From Streptomyces sp. NBC_01317 (lineage in GTDB: Bacteria; Actinomycetota; Actinomycetes; Streptomycetales; Streptomycetaceae), in the NCBI RefSeq assembly GCF_035961655.1, contig NZ_CP108393.1, positions 558,001-622,000 of the forward strand: 64,000 bases of DNA. Direction: 5' to 3'. The notes below the pieces were generated by a model. That model did no database searches. It saw nothing but the letters and a program-made list of their open reading frames with translations, and was not told the DNA's origin. Of the stretch, positions 1 to 8,867 are shown piece after piece; position 1 is the stretch's first letter, and the number at the start of each line of letters is the position of its first letter. The position numbers were made by a program, and so were the translations under genes.

Positions 1-762
1 GCGCTCGGCGACGCGGTGACCGGACTCGCGGTGGGCGAGAAGGTGGTGACCCTCTCCGCCACCGGCACGGGAGGTTATGCGTCGGTGCTCGTCAGCGACC
101 AGGCTTTTGTCGTGTCCACCGAGGGGTACGACATCGATCCCGCCCTCGCCGTCGCAGCCGTCCCCAACGCGGCGATGGCCCACCTCGCGCTGACCGGCGT
201 CGCCCGCCTGGCCCCGGGGGAGAGCGTCCTCGTCCACGGCGCCCTGGGCGGTTTCGCCTCCGCTTTCCCCGGGGTCGCACGACAGCTCGGCGCCTCACGG
301 GTGGTCGGTTCGGTCCGTACGAGCAAGCTCGGGGTGGCCGCCACGACCAGGCTGCCGTACGACACGATCGTCGACTCCGCCGAGCTGCCCGAGGCTCTCG
401 ACGGCCGGCTCTTCGACGTCGTCATCGACCCCGTGGGCGGTGCGGTCCGTGCCCGGAGCCTCGATCTGCTGGCGCCGTCCGGCCGCCTCCTGCTGGTCGG
501 CAACGCGAGCGGCGACTGGGGCCATCTCCTCGACAGCAACCGGCTCTGGCTGGGGGGTCTCACCGTGTCCGGATTCTCGGCGGGCACGTACATTCCGACG
601 CATCCGGAGGAGCTGCGGCCCGCGGCCGAGGCCGCGCTGAGGGCGGTCGCGGACGGCCTGGCCCACACCGAGGTGGACGTCCTCCCGCTGGCCGACGCCG
701 CGACCGCGCACGAGCGGATGGAGAGCCGGTCGGTCGACGGCCGCATCGTCCTGACACCGTGA
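1..762 (+). CDS. MDR-family (quinone oxidoreductase-like) dehydrogenase, 5' truncated by the window
   Basis: This is the C-terminal 253 residues of a medium-chain dehydrogenase/reductase. The reading frame is open from base 1, and the GTG at 16 is probably an internal Val codon, so the true start lies outside the window. A Rossmann segment is visible (GESVLVHGALGGFASAFPGV, then RQLGASRVVGSVR), followed by the family's DVVIDPVGG and GRLLLVGN blocks and the usual tail with AHERMESRSVDGRIVLTP. No zinc-ligand Cys set is visible in this part, which suits the NADPH:quinone reductase-like branch. The substrate cannot be inferred. It ends about 115 bp before an unrelated anti-sigma ATPase gene. Confidence 0.85.
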   Translation, partial: ALGDAVTGLAVGEKVVTLSATGTGGYASVLVSDQAFVVSTEGYDIDPALAVAAVPNAAMAHLALTGVARLAPGESVLVHGALGGFASAFPGVARQLGASRVVGSVRTSKLGVAATTRLPYDTIVDSAELPEALDGRLFDVVIDPVGGAVRARSLDLLAPSGRLLLVGNASGDWGHLLDSNRLWLGGLTVSGFSAGTYIPTHPEELRPAAEAALRAVADGLAHTEVDVLPLADAATAHERMESRSVDGRIVLTP

Positions 763-876
763 GCGACCGCTCCGCTCACCGGCGATCCGGCCCACGCCCG
801 GGATTCCGGTTGCGCGGAGAGCGGTGACCTTCGTCTCGCGGGGTAGTCGATGCCCGACGACGAAGGGAGGTCGCAC

Positions 877-1305
877 ATGCCGGACGACATGTCGTTGAGA
901 GCGGTGGGGTGGGCCCAGTCCTTTCCCGTGTCGGGCGGAGTACGGGCCGGGCGCAACTGGGCACGGAAACACCTGGAGGCGCTCGGATGGGCCACCGAGG
1001 CACCGGACACCGTGGACTCGGTGCTGCTCACCGTCTCGGAGCTGATCACCAACGCCCACATCCACGCCCGGAGCACCGCACAACTGATCCTGACCTGGGA
1101 CAGCCACTGTCTGCACGTCAGCGTGCACGATTCCGGGGCCGGGCAGCCCGTGGTCCGCAAGGCCGGTGATTCCGAGCCCTCGGGACGCGGCCTCGCCATC
1201 GTGCACGCCCTGGCCGACAGCTACGAGACGCGGACCCGGCCCGACGGGAAGACCGTCATCGCCTGTTTCTACCCCCCTGACCGGCCCGTACGGCATGAGG
1301 CATGA
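877..1305 (+). CDS. RsbW-like anti-sigma/ATP-binding protein (HATPase_c)
   Basis: A 142-residue single-domain GHKL ATPase of the type that in Streptomyces acts as an anti-sigma factor or serine kinase in partner switching. Visible motifs are the N box (VSELITNAHIHA), the G1 box (VHDSGAG) and the G2 box (GRGLAIVHALADSYETR). The ATG at 877 is preferred to the ATG at 850 because AAGGGAGG (863-870) lies 6 nt upstream of it. The cognate sigma factor is not adjacent. A STAS antagonist and a second such ATPase lie 4.5-7.5 kb downstream. Confidence 0.88.
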   Translation: MPDDMSLRAVGWAQSFPVSGGVRAGRNWARKHLEALGWATEAPDTVDSVLLTVSELITNAHIHARSTAQLILTWDSHCLHVSVHDSGAGQPVVRKAGDSEPSGRGLAIVHALADSYETRTRPDGKTVIACFYPPDRPVRHEA

Positions 1306-1434
1306 CCGTGCAACGTGGCCGCGAGAGCTGACACGGCCGTCGCGGGCCGGCTGAACCGCCCCCGGCGAAGGGCCCGCTGACCCCGACAAGGGGCCCACGG
1401 AACAAAGCCGCCGGACCAGGCGGCCGAGCACGAG

Positions 1435-2964
1435 GTGTCGGAGAAGCGAGAAGAGGCATTCCCTGTGTTGGTGGCCGGGCGGTACCGGACGAGCGATCAG
1501 CTCGGCCGCGGCGGGATGGGCGAGGTCTGGCGAGCGCGGGACGAGGTGCTGGGCCGCCCCGTGGCGGTCAAGCTGCTCAGACAGCGGGACGCCGACGCCG
1601 CCGCGCTCGCCCGCTTCGAGCTGGAGGGGCGGACCGCGGCGCGGCTGAGCCATCCCAACGTGGTGACGGTGTACGACAGCGGCACCGAGGCCGACCGGGG
1701 ATACCTGGTGATGGAACTGGTCGAGGGGCACAGCCTGGCGGAGGAGTTGCGCGTCAACGGGCCGACTCCTCCCACGACGGCGGCCCGGATCGGGAGCCAG
1801 GTCGCCGCCGGTCTGGCCGCCGCGCACCACGAAGGAGTGGTCCACCGGGACGTCAAACCGGCGAATCTGCTGCTGGCGCCCGACGGCACCGTCAAGATCG
1901 GCGACTTCGGCATAGCCCGCTTCGCCGATCACTCCACCACGGAGCTGACGATGAACGGCCAGGTCATCGGCACCAGCGCCTATCTGGCACCGGAGCGTGC
2001 CCTGGGGCGTCCCGCCGGGCCGGCGGCGGACATGTACGGACTGGGATGTGTGCTGTACGAGTTGCTCACCGCCCGTCCGCCCTTCCGCGCGGACACCCCG
2101 GCGGTCATGGTCTACCGGCACGTCGAGGCGATCCCCGACCCGCCGAGCCACCGTGGTCCCGAACTGCCGGGCGAGCTGGACGAATTTGTCCTGAGGCTGC
2201 TGACGAAGGACCCCGCGCGGCGGCCCACCGCCGAGGAGGCCATCAGCTTCCTCTCGGCGCCGGAGGACTGGATACCGGTCGGGCGGCGGACCGTACGGAC
2301 GCCGCTGGCTCTCCCCCAGGACGTCCCGCCCCCTCACACCACTCTTCTCTCCGGCATGCCCGGAGTGCCGGCAGGGACCTCCGAGGCGCCTGGGGTGCCC
2401 GGAGCGCCCGGCGGGGACGCGCGGACACGGCCCGACCGGCGCCGGCGACCCGGCCACGCGGGACAGCCCCGCCGTTCGGTGCTCCTCGGCGCGGCCGTCA
2501 CCGCGCTCTCCGCGATCGTGGTGGGCGTGGCCGCCACGTCGTCGTCCGGCGGCCGGCACGAGGGTCCCGTATCCACGCCCCGTACATCCGCGGCCGAGGA
2601 CACGGGCGCTGCCGGCGAGTCGCCGAAGGCCCGGCCCGCGACGGGCCCGGCCAGGGACGACGCGGCGGTCTCCTCGCCGGCGAAGGCACCGGCCGGAGCG
2701 CCCGGCGGCGCGGCACCCGACCGGTCGGCCGCCCCCTCCGTACCGGCGGAGAAGACCCCGCGCGAGGAGAAGACGGCACAGAAGACGGCCGGGAACGCGA
2801 CCGTCCGCCCGTCGGACCCCCCTCCCGCCACCGCGCGTCCGTCGTCGCCGGGGCCCACCCCGTCCGGCACTCCCCCGCCCAGCGCCACGGCGCCGCCCAC
2901 GGCGACAGCCACCGCGAGCGACCGGCCGGATCCCGGGACCACACCGGACACCGCACAGCCATAG
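1435..2964 (+). CDS. Membrane-anchored Hanks-type serine/threonine protein kinase
   Basis: A 509-residue protein kinase. The catalytic domain spans about residues 17-280, with the Gly loop GRGGMGEVW at 24-32, VAVK with the ATP-binding Lys46, HRDVKPANLL at 137-146 and DFGIAR from Asp157. A Pro/Gly-rich linker leads to one hydrophobic segment (about 346-368, VLLGAAVTALSAIVVGVAA), then an Ala/Pro/Thr/Ser-rich tail of about 135 residues predicted to be outside the membrane. No PASTA repeats are present, so the sensed ligand is unknown. The start is uncertain: GTG 1464 follows AGAAGAGG and would remove nine residues without touching the kinase domain. Confidence 0.9.
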   Translation: MSEKREEAFPVLVAGRYRTSDQLGRGGMGEVWRARDEVLGRPVAVKLLRQRDADAAALARFELEGRTAARLSHPNVVTVYDSGTEADRGYLVMELVEGHSLAEELRVNGPTPPTTAARIGSQVAAGLAAAHHEGVVHRDVKPANLLLAPDGTVKIGDFGIARFADHSTTELTMNGQVIGTSAYLAPERALGRPAGPAADMYGLGCVLYELLTARPPFRADTPAVMVYRHVEAIPDPPSHRGPELPGELDEFVLRLLTKDPARRPTAEEAISFLSAPEDWIPVGRRTVRTPLALPQDVPPPHTTLLSGMPGVPAGTSEAPGVPGAPGGDARTRPDRRRRPGHAGQPRRSVLLGAAVTALSAIVVGVAATSSSGGRHEGPVSTPRTSAAEDTGAAGESPKARPATGPARDDAAVSSPAKAPAGAPGGAAPDRSAAPSVPAEKTPREEKTAQKTAGNATVRPSDPPPATARPSSPGPTPSGTPPPSATAPPTATATASDRPDPGTTPDTAQP

Positions 2965-2970
2965 ACACGG

Positions 2971-2992
2971 TTGACAAGCGATTCATCGTCAA
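2971..2992 (+). promoter_or_regulatory. TTGAC...GTCAA dyad upstream of the transketolase gene
   Basis: A TTGAC / GTCAA inverted repeat with a 12-nt gap lies in the 188-bp gap between the kinase and transketolase genes. The left arm is also a good -35 hexamer (TTGACA), but no convincing -10 is seen 16-18 nt on. It may be an operator or part of a promoter. The assignment is inference from the sequence only. Confidence 0.3.
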
Positions 2993-3152
2993 AATGACCG
3001 TTACAGAAGGAAATGTCCGCCATCATGGCGAGGAAGAGGAGCAGGAGTGGTTCCCCGGCATGCGCGCGGCGCCGGGGTGCAACCGCATCAAGGAACTGGG
3101 CCGAAGCCCCGGTGTCCATTTCGCACGGAGCTGCATTCAAGGAGAGCACGGC

Positions 3153-5405
3153 ATGGCGAATGAGCGATCCCAGTCCCACGGCCCGGCGGGCCGCGCCCCT
3201 GAACTGGCCCTGCCCGTGGCCGAGCGGGCGGGGTGGGACACCGTGGACGTGCGGGCCGTGGACACCGTACGGGTGCTGGCGGCCGACGCGGTCCAGAAGG
3301 TCGGCAACGGCCACCCCGGCACCGCGATGAGCCTGGCGCCCCTCGCGTACCTGCTGTTCCAGAACGTGATGCGGCACGACCCGGCCGACGACCAGTGGCT
3401 GGGCCGGGACCGCTTCGTCCTGTCGTGCGGGCATTCGAGCCTGACCCTCTACATCCAGCTGTACCTGGCCGGTTACGGGCTCGAACTGGAGGATCTGCGC
3501 CGGCTGCGGACGTGGGGATCCGCGACGCCCGGCCACCCGGAGTACCGGCACACCCGGGGTGTCGAGATCACCACGGGCCCCCTGGGCCAGGGCTTCGCGA
3601 GCGCGGTCGGGATGGCCATGGCGGCCCGGCGGGAACGGGGTCTGCTGGACCCGGACGCGGCCCCCGGCAGCAGCCCGTTCGACCATCACGTCTACGTGAT
3701 CGCGTCCGACGGCGACATGATGGAGGGCGTCACCTCCGAGGCCGCGTCCCTCGCCGGCCACCAGGAGCTGGGCAACCTGGTCGTCGTCTACGACTCGAAC
3801 CACATCTCCATCGAGGACGACACCGACATCTCCTTCAGCGAGGACACGGCCGCGCGCTACGAGGCCTACGGCTGGCACGTACAAACGGTGGACTGGACCC
3901 GTACGGGTGACTACGTCGAGGACGTCGACGCGCTGCTGGCCGCCGTGAAGGCCGCCAAGGCGGAGACCTCCCGGCCCTCGTTCATCCTGCTGCGTACGAT
4001 CATCGGCTGGCCCGCGCCCACCAAGCGCAACACCGGCAAGGCGCACGGCTCCGCGCTCGGCGACGAGGAGGTCGCGGCGACCAAGTCCCTCCTCGGCTTC
4101 GACCCCGACCGTACGTTCGCCGTCGAGGACGACGTACTGGCCAGGACCCGGGCGGCCGGCGAGCGGGGCCGGGAGGAGCACGCCGCCTGGCAGTCCGGCT
4201 ACGACGCGTGGCGCGAGGCCAACCCGGAGCGCGCCGCGCTGCTGGACCGGCTCCGGGCCCAGCGGCTGCCCGACGGCTGGAAGCGGGCGCTGCCCGAGTT
4301 CCCCGCCGACGCCAAGGGCATGGCCACCCGCAAGGCGTCCGGGGAGATCCTCACCGCGCTCGCACCGGTGCTGCCCGAACTGTGGGGCGGTTCGGCCGAC
4401 CTGGCGGGCAGCAACAACACCACGATGGAGGGGGAGCCGTCGTTCGTGCCCTCCGAGCGGCAGACCGAGGAGTTCCCCGGCGGCCCCTACGGGCGGACGC
4501 TGCACTTCGGCATCCGCGAGCACGCCATGGGCTCGATCCTCAACGGCATCGCGCTCCAGAGCCTGACCAGGCCGTACGGCGGTACGTTCCTGACGTTCAG
4601 TGACTACATGCGGCCGGCGGTCCGGCTCGCGGCGCTGATGCAGCTGCCCGCCACCTACGTGTGGACCCATGACTCCATCGGACTCGGCGAGGACGGTCCC
4701 ACCCACCAGCCGGTCGAGCATCTGGCCGCGCTGCGGGCCATCCCCGGTCTGGACGTCGTACGGCCCGGGGACGCCAACGAGACCACCGTGTGCTGGCGGA
4801 CGATCCTGGAGCACTCGGACCGGCCCGCCGGGCTCGTCCTGACCCGCCAGAACCTCCCCGTCGTCGACAGGGCGTCGGACGGCGACGCGCCGGCGGTCGG
4901 GGAGAGCGGCCCGTACGCCCCGGCCGAGGGCGCGGCCCGCGGCGGCTATGTCCTGGCGGACGGGTCAGGGGACGTACCCGACGTCATCCTGGTCGCGACC
5001 GGATCCGAGGTGCAGATCGCTCTGGACGCGCGCACTCGACTGCACCGGGAAGGGCTGTCCGTACGGGTCGTGTCCATGCCGTGCCGGGAGTGGTTCGACG
5101 CCCAGCCCGTCGCGTACCAGGACGAGGTGCTGCCGCCGGCCGTCCGGGCCCGCGTGAGTGTCGAGGCCGCGGTGGGGCAGGGCTGGCGCGAGGTGGTCGG
5201 CGACGCCGGTCATATCGTCAGCCTGGAGCACTACGGGGCGTCGGCCGACTACGAGCGCCTGTACAGCGAGTTCGGCATCACCCCCGAGGCGGTCGCCGCC
5301 GCCGCGCACGCCAGCATCCGGGACGCGGCGGCCCCGCCGTACCCCGGTGGACATCAGCGGACCGCCGCGCCGTCCGGGGGAAGCACCGGCGACCTGGCGT
5401 CCTGA
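3153..5405 (+). CDS. tkt: Transketolase
   Basis: A 750-residue thiamine-diphosphate enzyme that moves two-carbon ketol units between sugar phosphates in the pentose phosphate pathway. Visible landmarks are GNGHPGTAMSLAPLAYLLF near the N-terminus, GPLGQGFASAVGMAMAAR, the ThDP/metal motif GDGDMMEGVTSEAASLAGH, LYDSNHISIEDDTDISF-type residues (here VYDSNHISI), FGIREHAMG with the cofactor-activating Glu, and the SEVQIALDAR C-terminal domain. It is about 50 residues longer than usual, with an extra N-terminal leader and a Pro/Gly/Ser-rich C-terminal tail. ATG 3153 follows AAGGAGAG (3139-3146). It stands alone, with no transaldolase or zwf neighbour, so it is probably a second copy or stand-alone paralogue. 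Confidence 0.96.
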   Translation: MANERSQSHGPAGRAPELALPVAERAGWDTVDVRAVDTVRVLAADAVQKVGNGHPGTAMSLAPLAYLLFQNVMRHDPADDQWLGRDRFVLSCGHSSLTLYIQLYLAGYGLELEDLRRLRTWGSATPGHPEYRHTRGVEITTGPLGQGFASAVGMAMAARRERGLLDPDAAPGSSPFDHHVYVIASDGDMMEGVTSEAASLAGHQELGNLVVVYDSNHISIEDDTDISFSEDTAARYEAYGWHVQTVDWTRTGDYVEDVDALLAAVKAAKAETSRPSFILLRTIIGWPAPTKRNTGKAHGSALGDEEVAATKSLLGFDPDRTFAVEDDVLARTRAAGERGREEHAAWQSGYDAWREANPERAALLDRLRAQRLPDGWKRALPEFPADAKGMATRKASGEILTALAPVLPELWGGSADLAGSNNTTMEGEPSFVPSERQTEEFPGGPYGRTLHFGIREHAMGSILNGIALQSLTRPYGGTFLTFSDYMRPAVRLAALMQLPATYVWTHDSIGLGEDGPTHQPVEHLAALRAIPGLDVVRPGDANETTVCWRTILEHSDRPAGLVLTRQNLPVVDRASDGDAPAVGESGPYAPAEGAARGGYVLADGSGDVPDVILVATGSEVQIALDARTRLHREGLSVRVVSMPCREWFDAQPVAYQDEVLPPAVRARVSVEAAVGQGWREVVGDAGHIVSLEHYGASADYERLYSEFGITPEAVAAAAHASIRDAAAPPYPGGHQRTAAPSGGSTGDLAS

Positions 5406-5435
5406 TCCGGACGCCCGCGCCGCGATCGGTACCCT

Positions 5436-5475
5436 CTCCCGCCCTGAGCCGCCGGGCATTGGCTCAGGGCGGGAG
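5436..5475 (+). terminator. Strong hairpin terminator after transketolase
   Basis: A perfect 15-bp stem (CTCCCGCCCTGAGCC pairing with GGCTCAGGGCGGGAG) with a 10-nt loop begins 31 nt after the transketolase stop. It has no U tract, as is common in high-GC actinomycetes. Confidence 0.85.
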
Positions 5476-5486
5476 TCGGCATGTGG

Positions 5487-5517
5487 TTGACTTCCCCATC
5501 TAGTGCAGATTCACTAG
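5487..5517 (+). promoter_or_regulatory. Candidate promoter with CTAGTG/CACTAG operator for the signalling cluster
   Basis: TTGACT (5487-5492) is followed after 17-18 nt by TTCACT or TCACTA. A perfect inverted repeat, CTAGTG (5500-5505) and CACTAG (5512-5517) with a 6-nt loop, overlaps the -10 end. It lies 35 bp before the STAS gene and is the most AT-rich stretch in this region. Confidence 0.5.
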
Positions 5518-5551
5518 TCGACAACTGGTGTCCACGCACTAAGCAGAGGTC

Positions 5552-5914
5552 ATGATGCGACAGGTGACGGCCTTCGTGGCTTCGCATGCCGCCACGCGAG
5601 CGGGCGACGCGCGGGTCACTCTCGCCGGCGAGCTCGATCACACCACCGCTCCTCAGGTACGGGAAGCGGTGGCGGCCTGCATGGCGGAGCGGCCGACGAG
5701 TCTGCGCCTCGATCTGAGCGGGGTCGGTTTCTGCGACTGCTCCGGGCTCAGCGTCCTGCTGGAAACGCGGCTGTGTGTCCTGCTGGCCGGCGCGGATCTG
5801 GTCGTGGCGGGCATCGGCGCGCAGTTGGCGCGCCTGATCTCCCTGGTCGGGGCCGGCGACATCCTGGCCGAGGGGCGCGTGCGGGCGGACTCGGTCCTGG
5901 CCCGCAGCGAATGA
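5552..5914 (+). CDS. STAS-domain anti-sigma factor antagonist
   Basis: A 120-residue SpoIIAA/RsbV-like STAS protein, the partner that releases a sigma factor by binding an RsbW-type ATPase when dephosphorylated. The diagnostic segment is LRLDLSGVGFCDCSGLSVLL, where the Ser of CSGL occupies the phosphorylatable position. The -2 residue is Cys where Ser is more usual. Two adjacent ATG codons (5552, 5555) are possible starts. It heads a block that also contains two response regulators, a histidine kinase and an anti-sigma ATPase. Confidence 0.88.
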   Translation: MMRQVTAFVASHAATRAGDARVTLAGELDHTTAPQVREAVAACMAERPTSLRLDLSGVGFCDCSGLSVLLETRLCVLLAGADLVVAGIGAQLARLISLVGAGDILAEGRVRADSVLARSE

Positions 5915-5985
5915 GAACCGCCGGGCGCCGGGGCGCGGCCCCCACTGCCCCGATCGTACGAACCTCCACCAGCAAGGACACGCCC

Positions 5986-6636
5986 ATGCTCGCAGCGTCC
6001 GGCCGACCGGTCCGTGTCCTGTTGGTGGAGGACCACGACATGGTGGCCGAGGCGATAGGGCTGGCCCTGGAGCGCTCCCCCGGTCTGGAGATCGTGGGGC
6101 GTTCGGCGTCGCTGGCGGCGGCGCTGGCCGATGCCGAGAGGCACCAACCGGATGTCGTCCTGCTGGACCGGCGGCTGCCGGACGGCGACGGCATCTCCGC
6201 CATCGCCGGTCTGGAGGCGCTCGTTCCGGGCGTACGGGTCCTCGTCCTGACGGGCGAGGGCAGCGCGTCGGTGGCAGCGCGGGTGGCGGCGGCGGGCGGG
6301 GCCGGTCTGATGCTGAAGAGCAGCGGCCTGGGCGAGCTGGAGGACGCGGTACGGCGCGTGGCGTCCGGCGAGGTGGTGTTCAGCCAGGAGCTGCTGGGCA
6401 CCGTACTGGAGCGGTTGAGCGGCAGGACGCCCGTGCTCGGCGCCACCCTGACCCCGCGCGAGCGGGAGACCCTCGACCTGCTGGGCGAGGGGTGCACGAC
6501 CTCGGACATCAGCACCCGGCTGGGGGTCGCTCTCAACACGGGACGCAATCACGTCCAGCGCGTTCTGGAGAAGCTGGGGGCGCGGTCCCAGCTGGAGGCC
6601 GTCACGATCGCGCGCCGCGAAGGGCTCCTCACGTGA
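5986..6636 (+). CDS. NarL/FixJ-family response regulator (REC + LuxR HTH)
   Basis: A 216-residue two-domain regulator. The receiver domain has VEDHD acidic residues, the phospho-acceptor Asp in LLDRRLPDGDG and the conserved Lys in LMLKSSG. The LuxR-type helix-turn-helix reads LTPRERETLDLLGEGCTTSDISTRLG, then HVQRVLEKLGARSQLEAV. ATG 5986 gives the standard family length; a much longer open frame upstream is not supported. Its stop overlaps the start of the histidine kinase gene (GTGA), so the two are translationally coupled and form a likely cognate pair. Confidence 0.93.
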   Translation: MLAASGRPVRVLLVEDHDMVAEAIGLALERSPGLEIVGRSASLAAALADAERHQPDVVLLDRRLPDGDGISAIAGLEALVPGVRVLVLTGEGSASVAARVAAAGGAGLMLKSSGLGELEDAVRRVASGEVVFSQELLGTVLERLSGRTPVLGATLTPRERETLDLLGEGCTTSDISTRLGVALNTGRNHVQRVLEKLGARSQLEAVTIARREGLLT

Positions 6637-7823
6637 CCCCGTTCCCCCCGCCGCAGGAACTGCCCCGGAAGCAGGCGGCTCCGCTGGCGGACGCGGCGTT
6701 CACGCTGCTCGTACAAGGGGTGCTCGACTATGGCATCTTCATGCTCGATCCCCAGGGCTATGTGATCAGCTGGAACGCGGGGGCGGAACGGATCAAGGGA
6801 TACTCCGCCGCGGAGATCGTGGGGAACCACTTCTCGGTCTTCTACCCGACCGAGGACAAGGTGGCGGGCAAGCCGCAGTGGGAGCTGGAGACCGCCGTCG
6901 CCGACGGCAGACTCGAGGACGAGGGCTGGCGCATCCGTAAGGACGGCTCCCGGTTCTGGGCGAACGTGGTCATCACCGCGTTGTGGGACGACAAGGGCAG
7001 GCTGGCCGGTTTCGGCAAAGTGACCCGCGACATGTCGGAACGGCGGGCCGCGCAGAACGCGCTCAGCGAACGGCGGCGGTTGTTCGACCACCTCGTCCAG
7101 GCCCAGGAGACGGAACGCCGCCGCATCGCCTGGGACGTGCACGACGACTCCGTCCAGGCCATGGTCGCCGTGGGCATGCGGCTCCAGTTGCTGACGGAGC
7201 GGATACCGGAGGCGTACGTCCCGGAGCTGGAACGTCTCGACCGGTCGGTACGGGGCGCCATCAGCCGGCTCCGTAACCTGACCTTCCGTCTGCATCCGCC
7301 GGGGATCGACCGCAGCGGGCTGGTCGAAGCGCTCTCCAACCACCTGGCCGAAGTGACGGACTCCTGGAAGATGACGCCCTCGTTCGAGCACCGGCTCGAC
7401 CGGGAACCCGGGCCCGAGACGGCCGTCACCATCTTCCGTATCGCCCAGGAGGCGCTGCTGAACGTGTACAAGCACGCGCACGCGAAGACCATCGCCGTCC
7501 GGGTCGAGTCGTCCGGCGGGGGCATCCTGACCAGCGTCGCCGACGACGGCAACGGGAAGCCCATGGCGGGGAACGCCGGTCGCGATCATTTCGGGATCAT
7601 CGAGATGCGGGAGAGGGCGGAGACGGCCGGGGGGTGGTGGTCGATGGGCAGCGAACCGGGGGTCGGGACGACGGTGGAGTTCTGGGTGCCGAGCCCGCCG
7701 GCCGCTGACGCGGCGGCGGAATCGGCGGCCCCTGCGGAGTCGCTGGAGCCTGACGGCCCTGATGACCCCGCGGACCCCGCTGACCTGACGCACCGCGCTG
7801 ACCCCGCGGACGGGCCGCAGTGA
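6633..7823 (+). CDS. PAS-domain sensor histidine kinase (HisKA_3 type)
   Basis: A 396-residue cytoplasmic kinase with no membrane segment. The PAS domain covers about residues 25-140 (DYGIFMLDPQGYVISWNAGAE at its start, KDGSRFWANVVITAL near its end). The HisKA_3 dimerisation segment is ERRRIAWDVHDDSVQAMVAV with phospho-acceptor His170. The ATPase domain shows EALLNVYKHAHA, VADDGNG and GTTVEFWVP. The C-terminal 45 residues are a low-complexity Asp/Pro/Ala tail (DPADPAD repeats). GTG 6633 overlaps the upstream TGA, and its own stop overlaps the next GTG, so regulator, kinase and receiver protein are co-translated. The PAS ligand is unknown. Confidence 0.93.
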   Translation: MTPFPPPQELPRKQAAPLADAAFTLLVQGVLDYGIFMLDPQGYVISWNAGAERIKGYSAAEIVGNHFSVFYPTEDKVAGKPQWELETAVADGRLEDEGWRIRKDGSRFWANVVITALWDDKGRLAGFGKVTRDMSERRAAQNALSERRRLFDHLVQAQETERRRIAWDVHDDSVQAMVAVGMRLQLLTERIPEAYVPELERLDRSVRGAISRLRNLTFRLHPPGIDRSGLVEALSNHLAEVTDSWKMTPSFEHRLDREPGPETAVTIFRIAQEALLNVYKHAHAKTIAVRVESSGGGILTSVADDGNGKPMAGNAGRDHFGIIEMRERAETAGGWWSMGSEPGVGTTVEFWVPSPPAADAAAESAAPAESLEPDGPDDPADPADLTHRADPADGPQ

Positions 7824-8224
7824 CAGCGGTTCGCCCGGCCGGCGGTCCGCTGAGCGTGCTCCTCTGCGACGACAACGACATGTTGCTGGACATCCTGTGC
7901 GAAGTCGTGGACGCCCAGCCCGATCTGCGCGTCGTGGGCACGGCGTCGGACGCGGAGCAGGCGATTCAACTCGCCCTGCGTCATGAACCGGACGTCGTCG
8001 TCCTGGATGTCCGCTTCCCCGGCGGCGGTCCGAACGTCGCCCGGGAGATCGCGCGGTGCTCGCCGGACAGCCGTGTCGTGGCGTTCTCCGCGTACGGCGA
8101 CAAGAGCTCGGTCGAAGGAATGATGCGCGCCGGAGTCGCCGCGTACGTCCTCAAAGGTGTCACCAACCGTGAGTTCCTCGGCGCGCTGCGTCGCGCGAGA
8201 GGGGTCTCCGACAACGCTCGTTGA
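7820..8224 (+). CDS. Single-domain response regulator (receiver only)
   Basis: A 134-residue stand-alone receiver domain with LLCDDND acidic pocket, phospho-acceptor Asp in VVVLDVRFPGG and Lys in AYVLKGVT. No output domain follows; the open frame ends shortly after the last receiver helix. It overlaps the histidine kinase stop by four bases (GTGA). Such proteins usually act as phosphate sinks or relay parts, so this one may tune signalling between the kinase and the full-length regulator. That role is inference from gene order. Confidence 0.88.
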   Translation: MTAVRPAGGPLSVLLCDDNDMLLDILCEVVDAQPDLRVVGTASDAEQAIQLALRHEPDVVVLDVRFPGGGPNVAREIARCSPDSRVVAFSAYGDKSSVEGMMRAGVAAYVLKGVTNREFLGALRRARGVSDNAR

Positions 8225-8339
8225 AGGCCGTCCGGGACCGGAGGACCGCGCGGCCGACTGGCACGGCCGAATGGGGGTAAAGGGCCAGGAGATCACAGCG
8301 ACGCGCCGGTACGGACCGGCCGGCCCAGGGGGAGATCAC

Positions 8340-8810
8340 ATGCACGGGGTTGACGGGGTTCAAGGGCTTCACGACACCGCAGACGGCCACAGAGCTGTGA
8401 CGCGGGCGTCCCGGCGCGGTGCCGCCTTCGACGGGGAGCCGGGAATGATCGCGGAGGCGCGCCGCTTCACCCGCGAGTTCCTGACCGGGATCCAGGGCGA
8501 GTACGGCGTCCCGGTGTCGTCGCGGCTGCTCGGTGACACCCAGCTGGTGGTGAGCGAACTGGTCACCAACGCCCGCAAGTACGCGCCCGGCCCGTGCCTG
8601 CTGGACCTCCAGCTCCTTTCCGACGCCGTGGAGATCACCGTATGGGACAGCGAATCCGCTCTGCCGATCGCGCGGGCGGCCGAGCCGGGGCGTATCGGAC
8701 AGCACGGCATCGAAATAGTGCTGGCCCTGTGTGAGGGATTCGACGTCCGGCGCGAACCCGTCGGCAAGAGGATCAAGGTCCGTCTCGCCCTGACGGACGG
8801 ACCTCACTGA
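8340..8810 (+). CDS. RsbW-like anti-sigma/ATP-binding protein (HATPase_c)
   Basis: A 156-residue GHKL ATPase with a 40-residue N-terminal extension. Motifs are the N box VVSELVTNARKYAPGP, the degenerate G1 box VWDSESALP (Gly lost after Asp-Ser) and GQHGIEIVLALCEGFDVR. The ATG at 8340 follows AGGGGGAG at the right distance. The in-frame open region upstream to 8157 overlaps the receiver gene and is not used. With the STAS gene at the head of the block it could form a partner-switching pair. Confidence 0.87.
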   Translation: MHGVDGVQGLHDTADGHRAVTRASRRGAAFDGEPGMIAEARRFTREFLTGIQGEYGVPVSSRLLGDTQLVVSELVTNARKYAPGPCLLDLQLLSDAVEITVWDSESALPIARAAEPGRIGQHGIEIVLALCEGFDVRREPVGKRIKVRLALTDGPH

Positions 8811-8867
8811 CCCGCGAAGGCGGCGACCGATCCAGACAGGCACCTCATCGCGGGGAGGGACACGGAC

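Noticed and set aside
850..876. Upstream ATG of the first anti-sigma ATPase
   Set aside because: A strong ribosome site fits only ATG 877, and the extra nine residues are not typical.
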